Source of the DNA: Enteractinococcus helveticum
GTDB lineage: Bacteria > Actinomycetota > Actinomycetes > Actinomycetales > Micrococcaceae
Reading direction: 5' to 3'
Assembly: GCF_020742345.1 (NCBI RefSeq)
Contig: NZ_DYXC01000061.1
Coordinates: forward strand, 4,455 to 68,454
DNA: 64,000 nucleotides
Shown here: piece by piece, positions 45,316 to 55,218 of the stretch
Position numbering within the stretch: position 1 is the first letter of the stretch
How the letters are laid out: the number at the start of each line of letters is the position of its first letter
Notes under the pieces: model-generated
Seen by the model: only the letters and a program-made list of their open reading frames with translations
Told to the model about the DNA's origin: nothing
The model's database searches: none
Made by a program: the position numbers and the translations under genes

Positions 45316-45780
45316 TTACAGGAACAACGTGGGTTTGAGGTCTTGTAAGCGACCAAGAACACCATTGACATAGCCCGGTGAGTCATCGTTGGAATATTCC
45401 CGAGCCATATTGACTGCTTCGTTGACTGCTGCGGCGTCGGGCATTTCGTCATTGAATAACAATTCCCATGCGCCCAATCGCAGGATGGACTTGTCCATGG
45501 CTAACATGCGTTCCATCGTCCAGCCGTGGGCATACTGTGCTAACAGCTCGTCAATCTGCTCCTGGTGGGTGATCACCCCGTCAATGATCTGTGCGGTGTA
45601 GGGGTTGATGGTTTGGTCGGTGAATTCGCGTCGTCGTTGCAGCGCCGACAGCGGGGTGGTGTTTCGATGTTCAGCTTCGAATAGGATTTCAAGGGCACGA
45701 CGTCGGGCCCGTCCCCGGGAACCGATCTTACGTGGCTGGTCTTTTGCGTTCTTTGTCAATGTAGTTGTACTCCGCGCCAA
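45316..45780 (-). CDS. nusB: Transcription antitermination factor NusB
   Basis: Binds boxA RNA with S10 and supports rRNA antitermination. 154 residues, all helical. GRARRRALEILFEAEHR near 23-39 is the N-terminal signature and the conserved tail NEAVNMAREYSNDDSPGYVNGVL near 118-140 is complete. It follows efp by 3 bases and precedes pyrR by 117 bases. Efp-nusB pairing is standard. Confidence 0.96.
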   Translation of the reverse strand: MARSTTTLTKNAKDQPRKIGSRGRARRRALEILFEAEHRNTTPLSALQRRREFTDQTINPYTAQIIDGVITHQEQIDELLAQYAHGWTMERMLAMDKSILRLGAWELLFNDEMPDAAAVNEAVNMAREYSNDDSPGYVNGVLGRLQDLKPTLFL

Positions 45781-45783
45781 TGA

Positions 45784-46353
45784 TTACTCAGTGGCCCGGC
45801 CCTGGTATTCACCATTTTTGGTGTCCACACGGACTTTGGTGCCTTCATCGACAAATAGTGGAACCTGAATTTCCAGGCCGGTTTCGACTGTTGCTGGTTT
45901 GGTACCACCCGAGGAGCGGTCCCCCTGCAGGCCTGGTTCAGTATAGGTGACTTCTAGCACCACAGTTGGTGGCAACTCTAAGTACAGTGGCACGCCATCG
46001 GACATCGCAATCTGGGCGTTTTCGTTTTCCAGCAGGAAGTCGGCAGCATCACCCACCACGGATGAGGGAACCATGATCTGGTCAAAAGTCTTCAGATCCA
46101 TGAACACGAAGTCATCAGCGTCACGGTACAGGTACTGGTATTCGGAACGATCCACGGAGGCAAATTCCAGTTTGGCGCCTGCGTTCCAGGTCTTATCCAC
46201 GATCTTATTGGAAGTCAGATTTTTGATTTTGGTGCGCACGAACGCACCACCTTTACCGGGTTTGACGTGCTGAAATTCCTGTACCTGCCAGAGTTGGCCG
46301 TCGACGACGACGACGGAACCGTTTTTAATATCGTTACTGGTGAGCATGACCAT
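45784..46353 (-). CDS. efp: Elongation factor P
   Basis: Rescues ribosomes stalled at polyproline stretches. 189 residues, three beta-barrel domains. The tip loop in domain I reads KPGKGGAFVRTKIKN with an unmodified-type Lys, the form typical of Actinobacteria. The C-terminal signature ends near TKNGEYQGRATE. Two Met codons at the start (MVMLTS) leave two residues uncertain. It lies 116 bases after aroB, so its own promoter is likely (TACACT near 46442 is a candidate -10). Confidence 0.96.
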   Translation of the reverse strand: MVMLTSNDIKNGSVVVVDGQLWQVQEFQHVKPGKGGAFVRTKIKNLTSNKIVDKTWNAGAKLEFASVDRSEYQYLYRDADDFVFMDLKTFDQIMVPSSVVGDAADFLLENENAQIAMSDGVPLYLELPPTVVLEVTYTEPGLQGDRSSGGTKPATVETGLEIQVPLFVDEGTKVRVDTKNGEYQGRATE

Positions 46354-46469
46354 GGGGGTGATTTCTCCGTATAAGTCTTGAAAGTCGAGTATGTATTCTG
46401 GCAGATTACGGGCAGCTTCATAGAACCCGGCCTTCTCTAGTGTAGACGACCGAGAAAATTTTCGAGTGG

Positions 46470-47594
46470 CTAGTCGACAATCTCTTGATATGCCGCAAAT
46501 AGCAAGGATTCATCGGGAACATCGTAGGTGACTGGTTTGCCTTGCTCTTCTAGGATCACAAAGCGCAGTTGTTCGCCGCGGTTTTTCTTATCACGACGAA
46601 TACCATCCAATAAAGTCGCCCACCGGTCTCCAACGTAGCTGGTTGGCAAACCGATGCCTTCGAGGATGCTGCGGTGGCGGGCCACTGTGGCATCGTCGAG
46701 ACGGCCGACTGAGCGTGCGAGTTCGGCGGCAAAGACCATTCCGACAGCGACGGCTGCCCCGTGACGGTACTGGTAGCGTTCCGCCAATTCGATGGCGTGC
46801 CCCAGCGTGTGCCCGTAGTTGAGCATCTGACGCAGGTTGGATTCTTTAAGGTCCTGGCTTACGACATCGGCTTTAACTTGGATTGCCCGTTCAATGAGTT
46901 CACGCAGCACCGAGGCGTGCGGGTTGGAAACCTGCGACATGTTGGCTTCGATCAGGTCCAAGATGGTCGCATCGGCGATAAAACCGCATTTTACGACTTC
47001 GGCCAGTCCCGAGATGACCTCGTTTTTGGGCAGGGTGAGCAATGTGTCAAGATCGGCTAGCACACCAGCCGGTGGGTGGAATGCGCCGACCAGGTTTTTG
47101 CCCTCGGCGGTGTTGATACCGGTTTTTCCTCCAACAGAAGCGTCCACCATGCCCAACAAGGTGGTGGGCATGTGGATGACACGCACACCACGTAGCCAGG
47201 TTGCGGCAACGAAACCGGCAAGATCTGAGACTGCTCCCCCTCCAACGGAGACAATGGCATCTGAGCGGGTGAAGTCACTTTGTCCCAGAACCTGCCAACA
47301 GAAGGAGGCAACTTCGATGTGTTTGCCTTCTTCTGAATCCGGGATCTCCACCAAAATGGCGTTGAAACCGGCCTCATCCAGCGATGATTTCACAACGTCA
47401 CCGGTCGCGCGCAGCGCGCGCGGCAGGATGATTGCCACCCGGTGGGTTTGAGGCCCCAGGATCTCTGGTAGCTGGGCTAGCAGGCCGCTGCCAATAACGA
47501 CGTCGTAACCGCCGTTGACTTCGTTTGCTGAGCCGCCTGCAACCTTGATGATCGTGGGCTGTTGGGTAGTGGCGCTTGTAGTGTTTTCAGTCAT
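46470..47594 (-). CDS. aroB: 3-dehydroquinate synthase
   Basis: Converts DAHP to 3-dehydroquinate; NAD- and zinc-dependent. 374 residues from ATG 47594, which overlaps the aroK stop (ATGA). VSVGGGAVSDLAGFVAATWLRG near 105-126 is the NAD site; GGKTGIN and EVVKCGFI follow; zinc ligands are expected in LNYGHTLGHAIE near 262 and RHGAAVAVG. The longer frame to 47618 lies inside aroK and is less likely. Confidence 0.95.
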   Translation of the reverse strand: MTENTTSATTQQPTIIKVAGGSANEVNGGYDVVIGSGLLAQLPEILGPQTHRVAIILPRALRATGDVVKSSLDEAGFNAILVEIPDSEEGKHIEVASFCWQVLGQSDFTRSDAIVSVGGGAVSDLAGFVAATWLRGVRVIHMPTTLLGMVDASVGGKTGINTAEGKNLVGAFHPPAGVLADLDTLLTLPKNEVISGLAEVVKCGFIADATILDLIEANMSQVSNPHASVLRELIERAIQVKADVVSQDLKESNLRQMLNYGHTLGHAIELAERYQYRHGAAVAVGMVFAAELARSVGRLDDATVARHRSILEGIGLPTSYVGDRWATLLDGIRRDKKNRGEQLRFVILEEQGKPVTYDVPDESLLFAAYQEIVD

Positions 47595-48133
47595 AACTGC
47601 GGTCGAATCCCTTGACAAAATGATTGATATCCTTGGACGATCTTAGTCGCCACAGCGTCGACGTCCAGTCCAGTGGTATCCACCACTTGATGTGCTGACT
47701 GGGTGAAGTGCTCAAGCCTATCGGCCCGGATCCGCGACCATTGACCTGCTGGATCGCCTGCCAACACGGGCCGATCGCTGGCATCGCCGAGCCGATTGAG
47801 GGCTTTTGATTCGCTGACGTCGAGGAATACAACGTAACCACGCTCACGAATAATTTCGCGGTTAGCCAGCCGAATGATGGCTCCCCCGCCCAGTGAAATG
47901 ACACCTAAATCATCGCGGGCAAGGGTCTGGGCAATGACTTGTTGTTCGTTGTCACGAAAGGCTGTCTCACCGTGGGTGGTGAAGAATTGGCCGATGTGGC
48001 CGTGTTCGGCCACGAACAGATCGTCGGTATCAACATAGTTTGCTTCAAGACGCTGTGCGAGGTGTCTACCCACGGTGGTTTTACCCGATCCCATGGGGCC
48101 GATCAGAATGATCGGCAGGCTAAGTGCTGGCAT
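47591..48133 (-). CDS. aroK: Shikimate kinase
   Basis: Phosphorylates shikimate at O3. 180 residues. P-loop GPMGSGKTTVGR near 12-23, the shikimate-binding Asp in YVDTDDLF near 36, Arg in AFRDNEQQVI near 58, GGGAI near 80, and the lid Arg in SDRPVLAG. It is two bases after aroC and overlaps aroB by 4 bases, forming aroC-aroK-aroB. Confidence 0.95.
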   Translation of the reverse strand: MPALSLPIILIGPMGSGKTTVGRHLAQRLEANYVDTDDLFVAEHGHIGQFFTTHGETAFRDNEQQVIAQTLARDDLGVISLGGGAIIRLANREIIRERGYVVFLDVSESKALNRLGDASDRPVLAGDPAGQWSRIRADRLEHFTQSAHQVVDTTGLDVDAVATKIVQGYQSFCQGIRPQL

Positions 48134-48135
48134 GG

Positions 48136-49368
48136 TTATAGTGGGTCGCCCAGGTGGTCATCGGCGGCGTCATCCGAGGATGGTTCGGGCAGCCGAGCAA
48201 TATTTGCAATGAAGCTGTCCATATTGCGTTTGGTTTCGGCAACGGAGTCGCCACCAAATTTCTCTAGCACTTCACCGGCGATCACCAGGGCAACCATGGC
48301 CTCAGCGACGACTCCAGAGGCTGGAACCGCCGTGACATCGGAACGCTGGTGGTGGGCCTTCGTGGCCTGCCCGGTTGCGACATCAACTGTTTGAAGCGCT
48401 CGTGGCACGGTGGCAATCGGTTTCATGGCCACGCGCACACGGATGGGTTCTCCGGTCGACATGCCTGCTTCAATGCCGCCGGCACGGTGGGTTGTGCGGG
48501 CAACTGAGCCATCAGGGTTGCGCACAATTTCATCATGGGCAGCTGAACCAACCCGGGTGGCGATGTCGAAACCATCACCGATTTCAACACCCTTCATGGC
48601 TTGGATACCCATCAGGGCGCCAGCCAGTTTTGAATCCAAACGGCGATCCCAGTGGATGTGGGAGCCGAGCCCGACCGGTGCATTGTGTACGATAACTTCG
48701 ACCACTCCGCCCAGGGTTTCTCCAGACTTCTTGGTCACATCGACAACTTGGACCATCTTGGCCGAGACCTCTGGATCAATGCAGCGCAGTGGATCAGCAT
48801 CCAAGGATTCCACATCGTCGGCGGTGGGAAAGTCATAGCCATCTGGTATGGCCACCTCTCCCATGCGCACGGTATGCGACACGGTGGTAATCCCAAGCTG
48901 GGCTAAGAACTGCTGGGCTACCCGGCCCAGAGCCACACGGGTCGCTGTTTCGCGGGCGGAGGCGCGCTCGAGCAGTGGGCGGGCTTCATCGAAACCGTAC
49001 TTCTGCATGCCAGCCATATCGGCGTGACCCGGACGCGGGCGGGTGAGCTTGGCGTTGCGAGCCAGGCCCTCAAGTTCTGCAGAATCAACGGGATCAGGGT
49101 TCATTACCTTTTCCCATTTTGGCCATTCGGTGTTGGCGATATGAATGGCAATGGGCGAGCCGAGTGTCACCCCATGACGAACACCACCAATAATGGTGAC
49201 CTCGTCTTTTTCAAATTTCATTCGCGCTCCGCGACCGTACCCTAAACGACGCCGCATAAGGGCTTCTTGGACATCGGCGGTAGTGATTTCAATTCCCGCC
49301 GGTAGGCCTTCAATAATTCCTACGAGTCCAGAGCCGTGCGACTCCCCTGCTGTTAACCAACGCATCAT
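48136..49368 (-). CDS. aroC: Chorismate synthase
   Basis: Removes phosphate from EPSP to give chorismate, requiring reduced FMN. 410 residues. GESHGSGLVGIIEGLPAG at the N-terminus carries the first active-site His; RRRLGYGRGARM near 38, RPRPGHADMAGMQKYG near 110 and ARETATRVALGRVA near 134 are all typical. The C-terminal SDVTAVPASGVVAEAMVALV region is complete. Start uses two adjacent ATGs. Confidence 0.97.
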   Translation of the reverse strand: MMRWLTAGESHGSGLVGIIEGLPAGIEITTADVQEALMRRRLGYGRGARMKFEKDEVTIIGGVRHGVTLGSPIAIHIANTEWPKWEKVMNPDPVDSAELEGLARNAKLTRPRPGHADMAGMQKYGFDEARPLLERASARETATRVALGRVAQQFLAQLGITTVSHTVRMGEVAIPDGYDFPTADDVESLDADPLRCIDPEVSAKMVQVVDVTKKSGETLGGVVEVIVHNAPVGLGSHIHWDRRLDSKLAGALMGIQAMKGVEIGDGFDIATRVGSAAHDEIVRNPDGSVARTTHRAGGIEAGMSTGEPIRVRVAMKPIATVPRALQTVDVATGQATKAHHQRSDVTAVPASGVVAEAMVALVIAGEVLEKFGGDSVAETKRNMDSFIANIARLPEPSSDDAADDHLGDPL

Positions 49369-49438
49369 AGGCCCGATTCTTTCATGCTCTGCGCAGTTGC
49401 GCTTGCTTCATGTCGATGTTTGTCAGTGCGGTTGCACA

Positions 49439-50317
49439 TTAGCTCACGTCAAGAGCCAGTGCTGCCGCCATATGGTGTGTTGCGATATCCCAGTCAATAG
49501 TTTCTGGGTTTGCTACCACTTTTTGGATAAATAATTTGGCCTGTTCCACGCCCTGATACAGTAGCATGTCGAGTCCAGATGCCACCTGTGCCCCGGTTGC
49601 TTGCCAGGCCGCGGCCAACGCCGTGGGCCAGGGATCATAGATCACATCAAGCAGCGGTGGCAGTCCTGCCGATGGTAGTTCAGTGGCCAGCGAATCGGCT
49701 GCGTGCGCCGGCAAAGTGGCCACGACAGCAGCATGATGCGCCACTGACTGGACAAAGGTCTCTAACCGTTTAACTCGTGCTACTAAACCAAAATACTCAG
49801 CAACCTCGAGAGCATCCTGAGCCCGTTGTGGGTCGCGCACGTACAGCACAACCTGTGTTAGACCCATATCTGCTGCAGCCGCCACAGCCGCCGTAGCTGT
49901 GCCGCCGGCCCCGAGAATACCCATCGAACCACCATCAGCACTGGTGAACCCGGCCTGGGCTAATGCCAGCCGGACGCCGTCGACGTCTGTGTTATAGCCA
50001 CAAGCTGCACCGTGTTTGTCAAATACCACGGTATTCAGTACACCAAGGCGTTGCACTCGAGTGGAGAGGTCATCCATGTGGGGTACCAGAACGGCTTTGA
50101 GCGGCATCGTCACGGAAAATCCTACAAGACGACGTCGTGAACCGAAACGTTGATCAAGTGAGGCGAAAAATTCCGCCGCCTTGTCCTCAGCTACCTCGAA
50201 CCGGTCGTAATCGATGGGAGCTTGCAAGTATTCGTATGCTGCTTGGTGCATCGCCGGGGACTTAGAATGTGCGATCGGTGAGCCGAGCACAGCCGCGTGA
50301 TATTTCTGATCAGTCAT
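49439..50317 (-). CDS. aroE: Shikimate dehydrogenase family protein
   Basis: NADPH-dependent reduction of 3-dehydroshikimate to shikimate. 292 residues. Substrate-binding SPIAHSKSPAMHQAAY near 13-28, catalytic Lys in SVTMPLKA near 67-74, Asp in NTDVDGVRLAL near 106, and the nucleotide motif GILGAGGTATAAVAAA near 133. Actinobacteria can hold several paralogues, but the position beside mltG and aroC supports the housekeeping role. Between mltG (upstream) and aroC. Confidence 0.92.
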   Translation of the reverse strand: MTDQKYHAAVLGSPIAHSKSPAMHQAAYEYLQAPIDYDRFEVAEDKAAEFFASLDQRFGSRRRLVGFSVTMPLKAVLVPHMDDLSTRVQRLGVLNTVVFDKHGAACGYNTDVDGVRLALAQAGFTSADGGSMGILGAGGTATAAVAAAADMGLTQVVLYVRDPQRAQDALEVAEYFGLVARVKRLETFVQSVAHHAAVVATLPAHAADSLATELPSAGLPPLLDVIYDPWPTALAAAWQATGAQVASGLDMLLYQGVEQAKLFIQKVVANPETIDWDIATHHMAAALALDVS

Positions 50318-50328
50318 ATCTCCCCTGA

Positions 50329-51912
50329 CTACCCGCGACCGCAGATCTCAGCGTTATCGTCACAGTAAGCTCGATATTCTTCCTGGTACTCCTGGTGTTG
50401 GGCGTAGGTCGAGGAGAACTTCGTTTCACCAGTCTCAATATTGGTGGTGATCCAGTAGTAGTAGTCCGAATCCTTAGGTGCTGCCGCGGCATCCAGCGCT
50501 TCGATTGAAGGGGCACCAATCGGTCCGGGTGGCAATCCGCGGTGGACGTAGGTGTTGTATTCATTGGATGCATCGCGGCGGTCTTCGGCGGTAAATTGCA
50601 ACTGCCGGACGCCCATACCGTAGATAACGGTGGCATCGATCTGTAAGAATCCTGCAGTTTCTGGATTCGACTCATCCAGACGGTTTTCAATGATTCCAGC
50701 CACCGTGGCGTAATCTTCAGGCCGTGCCTCGGCCTCGACGATTGAAGCAACTGTTACGAGTCGGTGCTGTTGAGCTCCTTCATTCACGTCTAAGCGCTCG
50801 AATTCTTCCATGGTCGGTTCGATCATGATTTCTAAGATTTCTTGGATGGAGGCATCCAGTGGGAAATGGTACTCTCCGACCGCAATATACCCCTCCAGCG
50901 TGGAGGCTTCTGTGGGAAGATCAAAGTTGGTTGGATCTGCTGCCTCTTCAATCTCTTCGATGCTGTAGTCAGTCCGCTCGGCAATATGTGCGAAGACATC
51001 ATCAATCCGGTGGCCGGAGTTGACATGAACATAGTTCATGCCCGGAATCCCAACCCCCAGTAACACTTCGGCTGCGTCTCGGGCCGGCATCTCATAGCGC
51101 AGGGTATATTCACCGGGTTGGATTTGTGCTGTGGTATCAGTTGCTTCAACAGCGTCACGGAATGCTCTGGTGGAGGCTACGATGTTTTCTTCCACCAGGC
51201 GATTGCCGATAACGATGGGGCCTTCGCCCGGGTTGACCTCAAAGGCGATTTCTTGTCCACCTGGGCCAGGGAAGTCTTTATTATTCCAACCAACCAACTG
51301 GCCTACCCCAATGCCGACGATCGCAAGAAGACCCAAAAACACCGCAAAGCTGGTGAGCATAATGATGGTCCGGCGGCGTTTACGCGTTTTGCGTGTCTTC
51401 AATTCTTCCTCGTCGATCTCCGGCAACTGCATACCGTCACCAACGAGCATGTAACCCAGCGGGTTATCATCGGACGTCTTCTCACCGGGTTGTTCTTCGA
51501 TGTCAGAGTCGACATTACCGGACTGTTCTGGATATGCGCGGGTATCTTCGGGAAGTTGTGGTAATGCCGTTGCCGCATTGTCATATCGGATGGAGTCATT
51601 GAAAAAGCCCTCAGGTTCTTCCGCTGACTGATCTGGGGAATAATTGACCGGACGACTGGGGGCATCTTGGAGTCCGCCGGGGCCGTCAGCAGCTATAGGT
51701 TGCGGGCGAAACTCCACTTCAGCTTCGGACGTTTCAGGTTCAGCCGGTGACGTTTCGGCTTCTGGGAGGTAGTGCTCTGAATCCTCCTGGGTGACCGTAA
51801 GCTCGCCTGTCATGTGCCGGGCTTGGTGCCGGGCACGCTCATATTCCCGACGTTCCCGGCGGGAACGGAACTGTGGTTCAGAAGGTTCTTCTGGCAGCTT
51901 GCTATCCGTCAA
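50329..51912 (-). CDS. mltG: Endolytic murein transglycosylase MltG
   Basis: Membrane-bound lytic transglycosylase that cuts nascent glycan strands. About 527 residues: a long acidic, disordered cytoplasmic N-terminus (1-175), one transmembrane helix (RRRTIIMLTSFAVFLGLLAI region, about 180-205), then the YceG domain. The catalytic Glu lies in ASIVEAEARPEDYATVAG; GLPPGPIGAPS is conserved near the C-terminus. I chose TTG 51912 because GAGGAGG sits six bases ahead, rather than the longer ORF starting inside ruvX; the start overlaps the ruvX stop by 11 bases. Confidence 0.93.
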   Translation of the reverse strand: MTDSKLPEEPSEPQFRSRRERREYERARHQARHMTGELTVTQEDSEHYLPEAETSPAEPETSEAEVEFRPQPIAADGPGGLQDAPSRPVNYSPDQSAEEPEGFFNDSIRYDNAATALPQLPEDTRAYPEQSGNVDSDIEEQPGEKTSDDNPLGYMLVGDGMQLPEIDEEELKTRKTRKRRRTIIMLTSFAVFLGLLAIVGIGVGQLVGWNNKDFPGPGGQEIAFEVNPGEGPIVIGNRLVEENIVASTRAFRDAVEATDTTAQIQPGEYTLRYEMPARDAAEVLLGVGIPGMNYVHVNSGHRIDDVFAHIAERTDYSIEEIEEAADPTNFDLPTEASTLEGYIAVGEYHFPLDASIQEILEIMIEPTMEEFERLDVNEGAQQHRLVTVASIVEAEARPEDYATVAGIIENRLDESNPETAGFLQIDATVIYGMGVRQLQFTAEDRRDASNEYNTYVHRGLPPGPIGAPSIEALDAAAAPKDSDYYYWITTNIETGETKFSSTYAQHQEYQEEYRAYCDDNAEICGRG

Positions 51913-52423
51913 CTTCGCCCTCCTCGTCTCGGCCGACCAGGACGCCGGTGTTACCCCCGGTATTTTTCTCCAGCACCATGGCATGTTCCAAAATAGCCAC
52001 GGCGGCAAGCTGATCGATCACAGATCGCTGTTTCCGCGATGATACGCCTGCCTGGCGAAGTTGCTGTGTTGCACTCACCGTCGACAGCCGTTCATCAATG
52101 AGCCGAACCTGGGTGGGAAGTTCTGCTTCAGCAAGCATTGTTGCCAATTGCCGGGCAAAAATGTGAGCGTCCTGAGTCGACGCAGTCTTTTGGCCTTTCA
52201 GGTTAATCGGATCGCCGACGTAGACACGAACAGCATTTCGTTGAATCGCTTCATGAACGATTGCATGCAGGTCGCGAAAATTCTTGGGGTCTCTCGTCAA
52301 TGTGGTCACCGGACTGGCCATAATGCCAGCCGGATCGGTTGCCGCAAGGCCAACACGGGCCCGTCCGACATCCACTCCCAGACGAGAACCTCGTACCGGC
52401 TCATGATCGCGTGTATCTGTCAT
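51902..52423 (-). CDS. ruvX: Putative pre-16S rRNA nuclease / Holliday junction resolvase-like RuvX (YqgF)
   Basis: RNase H-fold nuclease; in E. coli YqgF matures the 5' end of 16S rRNA. 173 residues. The first acidic motif is GVDVGRARVGLAATDP near 17-32, with DERLSTVSA near 110 and DQLAAVAILEHA near 138. The middle motif VGDPINLKGQKTAST differs from the more usual VGLP-x-x-L-x-G form. It is between alaS and mltG as in most actinobacteria. Confidence 0.92.
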   Translation of the reverse strand: MTDTRDHEPVRGSRLGVDVGRARVGLAATDPAGIMASPVTTLTRDPKNFRDLHAIVHEAIQRNAVRVYVGDPINLKGQKTASTQDAHIFARQLATMLAEAELPTQVRLIDERLSTVSATQQLRQAGVSSRKQRSVIDQLAAVAILEHAMVLEKNTGGNTGVLVGRDEEGEVDG

Positions 52424-52459
52424 TGAATAGTTCTAATCAGCGTTTCGTTGTCGGTTCTG

Positions 52460-55147
52460 TTATGCAGTTTCCACTGCCTGCCGAAGTGCTGTTAGCGCAT
52501 CGGCAATCTTGGCAGTGTCCTGTCCCCCGCCTTGAGCAAGATCTGGTTTACCGCCGCCGCCACCACCTAAGGTTTGTGAGGCGACCTTGACCAGATTACC
52601 TGCTTTCAGTCCCAGATTCTGCGCACTTTCATTGACGGCTATGACTACCAGTGGACGATTATTCGCCACACCAATCAAGGCCACGACAATGTTCTGATGA
52701 CCAGCCTTGGCTAGTCGATCGCGTAGATCCATCACCGTGGAGCGTAGGTCATCTGCACTGGAAACGTCGCCCAGATTCTGGGCTAGCAAGGTCACATTTC
52801 CGACGGTTTCTACTTCATCCACAAGTTTTGCTGCTTGTGCAAGCATCTGTTGTGTGCGAAGTGCTGCAAGTTCTTTTTCTAGCTCGCGCAGACGAGTCAG
52901 GGTTTGCTCAACACGGCCCGGGATTTCAGCTGTCGGTGCTTTAAGCATGGAAGACAGCTGATTGACCAGCGTCCGTTCGGCAGCGAAGTGTTCGAAAGCA
53001 TCAAGTCCAACGAGAGCTTCGACTCGTCGGTTTCCTGAGCCCACAGACTGTTCAGTGAGCAGTGCCAATGTTCCGATCTCGGCGGTCGCTGAAACGTGGG
53101 TTCCACCGCACAACTCACGTGACCAGGCACCATCGATTTCGACAACTCGAACGCGATCGCCATACTTTTCACCGAACAGGCTCATAGCCCCCATGTCTTT
53201 AGCTTCTTGCAAGCTAGTTTCCACGGTGTGGACCGGGAAATTATCCCGGATAGCAATGTTGGACAGTTCTTCAACTTCACGGCGTGCGGCATCGGACAAC
53301 GCATCTTGCCATCGGAAGTCAAAGCGCAGATAGCCCTCTTTATTGAATGAGCCTGCCTGCACGGCTTCTGGTCCGAGAATCTGGTGAAGTGCCGCGTGAA
53401 TGATGTGCGTCGCCGAATGAGCTTTCTGGGCGTCTAAACGTCGCTGCAGATTAATCGCTGCAACGGCTTCTGCGCCCAGTGCTGCTTCGCCCTCACGTAT
53501 AATGCCTTGGTGGACCGACAGGCCTTTGATCGGTGACTGCACATCGGTGATCTCGATGACAAAGCCGTCACCGGTAATCAACCCAGAGTCAGCAGCTTGG
53601 CCGCCAGCTTCGGCATAAAACGGTGTTGCGTCTAGGACCAGTTCGATTTGTTGGCCTTGCTCAGCAACCGATGCCTGCTGCCCGTTAACCAACAGGGATC
53701 GAATTCGTGATTGCGTGGTGTGCTCGGTGTATCCGGTAAATACCGTGTCTTCACCTGCGTGGGCTGCATAGTACAGGCTGGTATCAGCGTGACCCGTTTT
53801 CTTGGATTTAGCATCCCTCCGGGCTCGTTGGCGTTGTTCCTGCATCAGCTCCATGAATTTGTCCTGGTCAACGGCAACCCCGGCCTCTTCAGCCATTTCC
53901 AGTGTGAGGTCAATAGGAAAACCGTAAGTATCATGCAGTTCAAATGCCGCATCCCCAGACAGTAGTGTTCCGGCTTCGCGTGCTTGTGCAACGGAGGATT
54001 CTAACCGCGTGGTGCCGGCCGCGATCGTCCGCAAGAATGCACGTTCCTCGGCATAAGCAATACGCGAGATCCGTTCAAAGTCTTCAGCGACTTCCGGATA
54101 TGAGCCACGCATCGCATCACGTGAAATCGGCAAGAGTTCGGGCAGCACTGCACTGTTGACACCCATCAGGCGCATCGCGCGAACGGCACGACGAATCAAC
54201 CGACGCAAGACATAGCCACCGCCTTCATTGCCAGGGATAACACCGTCGCTGATGAGCATCAAAGCTGAACGTATGTGATCTGCGATGTAGCGAAGCCGCA
54301 TATCGTTTGCAAATCGTGGATCTTGAGGATCTTCGGTTGACGTATAGCTAACGCCAGCTAGTTCTGCTGCACGGTCCAGAACAGGACGAACCTGGTCGGT
54401 CTCATACATGTTTTCGACGTCCTGCAGGATCATGGCTAATCGTTCCATGCCCAAGCCGGTATCGATATTTTTATGAACCAATTCACCAACGATGTCGAAG
54501 TCTGCTTGGCTACGAACCTCACCGAGTTGGTACTGCATGAACACGAGGTTCCAGATTTCTAGGTAGCGGGTGTCATCGACTGCAGGGCCACCCTCGGCAC
54601 CGTATTCGGGGCCGCGATCGTAGTAGATTTCGGAACATGGGCCTCCGGGACCGGGCTGGCCGGTGTGCCAGTAGTTATCTTCATTGCCCATGCGTTGAAT
54701 TCGTTCGGTGGGGATTTTGACGACGTCTCGCCAAATTTCGTAGGCCTCGTCGTCTTCCTGGTACACGGTGACCCAGAGACGCTCGGGATCCAAACCGTAA
54801 CCACCGTCCTCTTGGGAGGTGGTCAAAAGTTCCCAGGCCATGGTGATCGCGCCGTGTTTGAAGTAATCCCCAAAGGAGAAGTTACCCGCCATTTGGAAAA
54901 ACGTACCGTGACGAGCGGTTTTACCGACTTCTTCAATATCAGCGGTACGAATACATTTCTGCACCGAGACCGCACGCTGGTACGGAGGGGTTTGCTGGCC
55001 AAGAAAGTATGGGATGAACGGGACCATGCCGGCGACGGTGAACAGCAACGACGGATCTGGGGAGACCAGCGACGCCGAGGGAACTACGGTGTGAGCTTTC
55101 TTTTCAAAAAACGCAGTCCAGCGGCGGGCAATTTCATGAGTTTGCAT
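52460..55147 (-). CDS. alaS: Alanyl-tRNA synthetase
   Basis: Class II synthetase charging tRNA-Ala, with its own editing domain. 895 residues. Aminoacylation core at the N-terminus (SASLVSPDPSLLFTVAGMVPF), GMGMERLAMILQ-type motif 3 near 235, the editing zinc site HSATHIIHAALHQIL (about 575) and CGGTHVSATAEIG (about 675), and the C-terminal Gly-rich DHHA1 domain (GGGGGGKPDLAQGGG). Start ATG 55147. Followed by ruvX. Confidence 0.97.
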   Translation of the reverse strand: MQTHEIARRWTAFFEKKAHTVVPSASLVSPDPSLLFTVAGMVPFIPYFLGQQTPPYQRAVSVQKCIRTADIEEVGKTARHGTFFQMAGNFSFGDYFKHGAITMAWELLTTSQEDGGYGLDPERLWVTVYQEDDEAYEIWRDVVKIPTERIQRMGNEDNYWHTGQPGPGGPCSEIYYDRGPEYGAEGGPAVDDTRYLEIWNLVFMQYQLGEVRSQADFDIVGELVHKNIDTGLGMERLAMILQDVENMYETDQVRPVLDRAAELAGVSYTSTEDPQDPRFANDMRLRYIADHIRSALMLISDGVIPGNEGGGYVLRRLIRRAVRAMRLMGVNSAVLPELLPISRDAMRGSYPEVAEDFERISRIAYAEERAFLRTIAAGTTRLESSVAQAREAGTLLSGDAAFELHDTYGFPIDLTLEMAEEAGVAVDQDKFMELMQEQRQRARRDAKSKKTGHADTSLYYAAHAGEDTVFTGYTEHTTQSRIRSLLVNGQQASVAEQGQQIELVLDATPFYAEAGGQAADSGLITGDGFVIEITDVQSPIKGLSVHQGIIREGEAALGAEAVAAINLQRRLDAQKAHSATHIIHAALHQILGPEAVQAGSFNKEGYLRFDFRWQDALSDAARREVEELSNIAIRDNFPVHTVETSLQEAKDMGAMSLFGEKYGDRVRVVEIDGAWSRELCGGTHVSATAEIGTLALLTEQSVGSGNRRVEALVGLDAFEHFAAERTLVNQLSSMLKAPTAEIPGRVEQTLTRLRELEKELAALRTQQMLAQAAKLVDEVETVGNVTLLAQNLGDVSSADDLRSTVMDLRDRLAKAGHQNIVVALIGVANNRPLVVIAVNESAQNLGLKAGNLVKVASQTLGGGGGGKPDLAQGGGQDTAKIADALTALRQAVETA

Positions 55148-55218
55148 AACTGTTTTCCATCACGAGCTAGGAACCGGTGACACTACCGGTTTGATTGAAT
55201 AGTTCTGAAAGTTAGGGA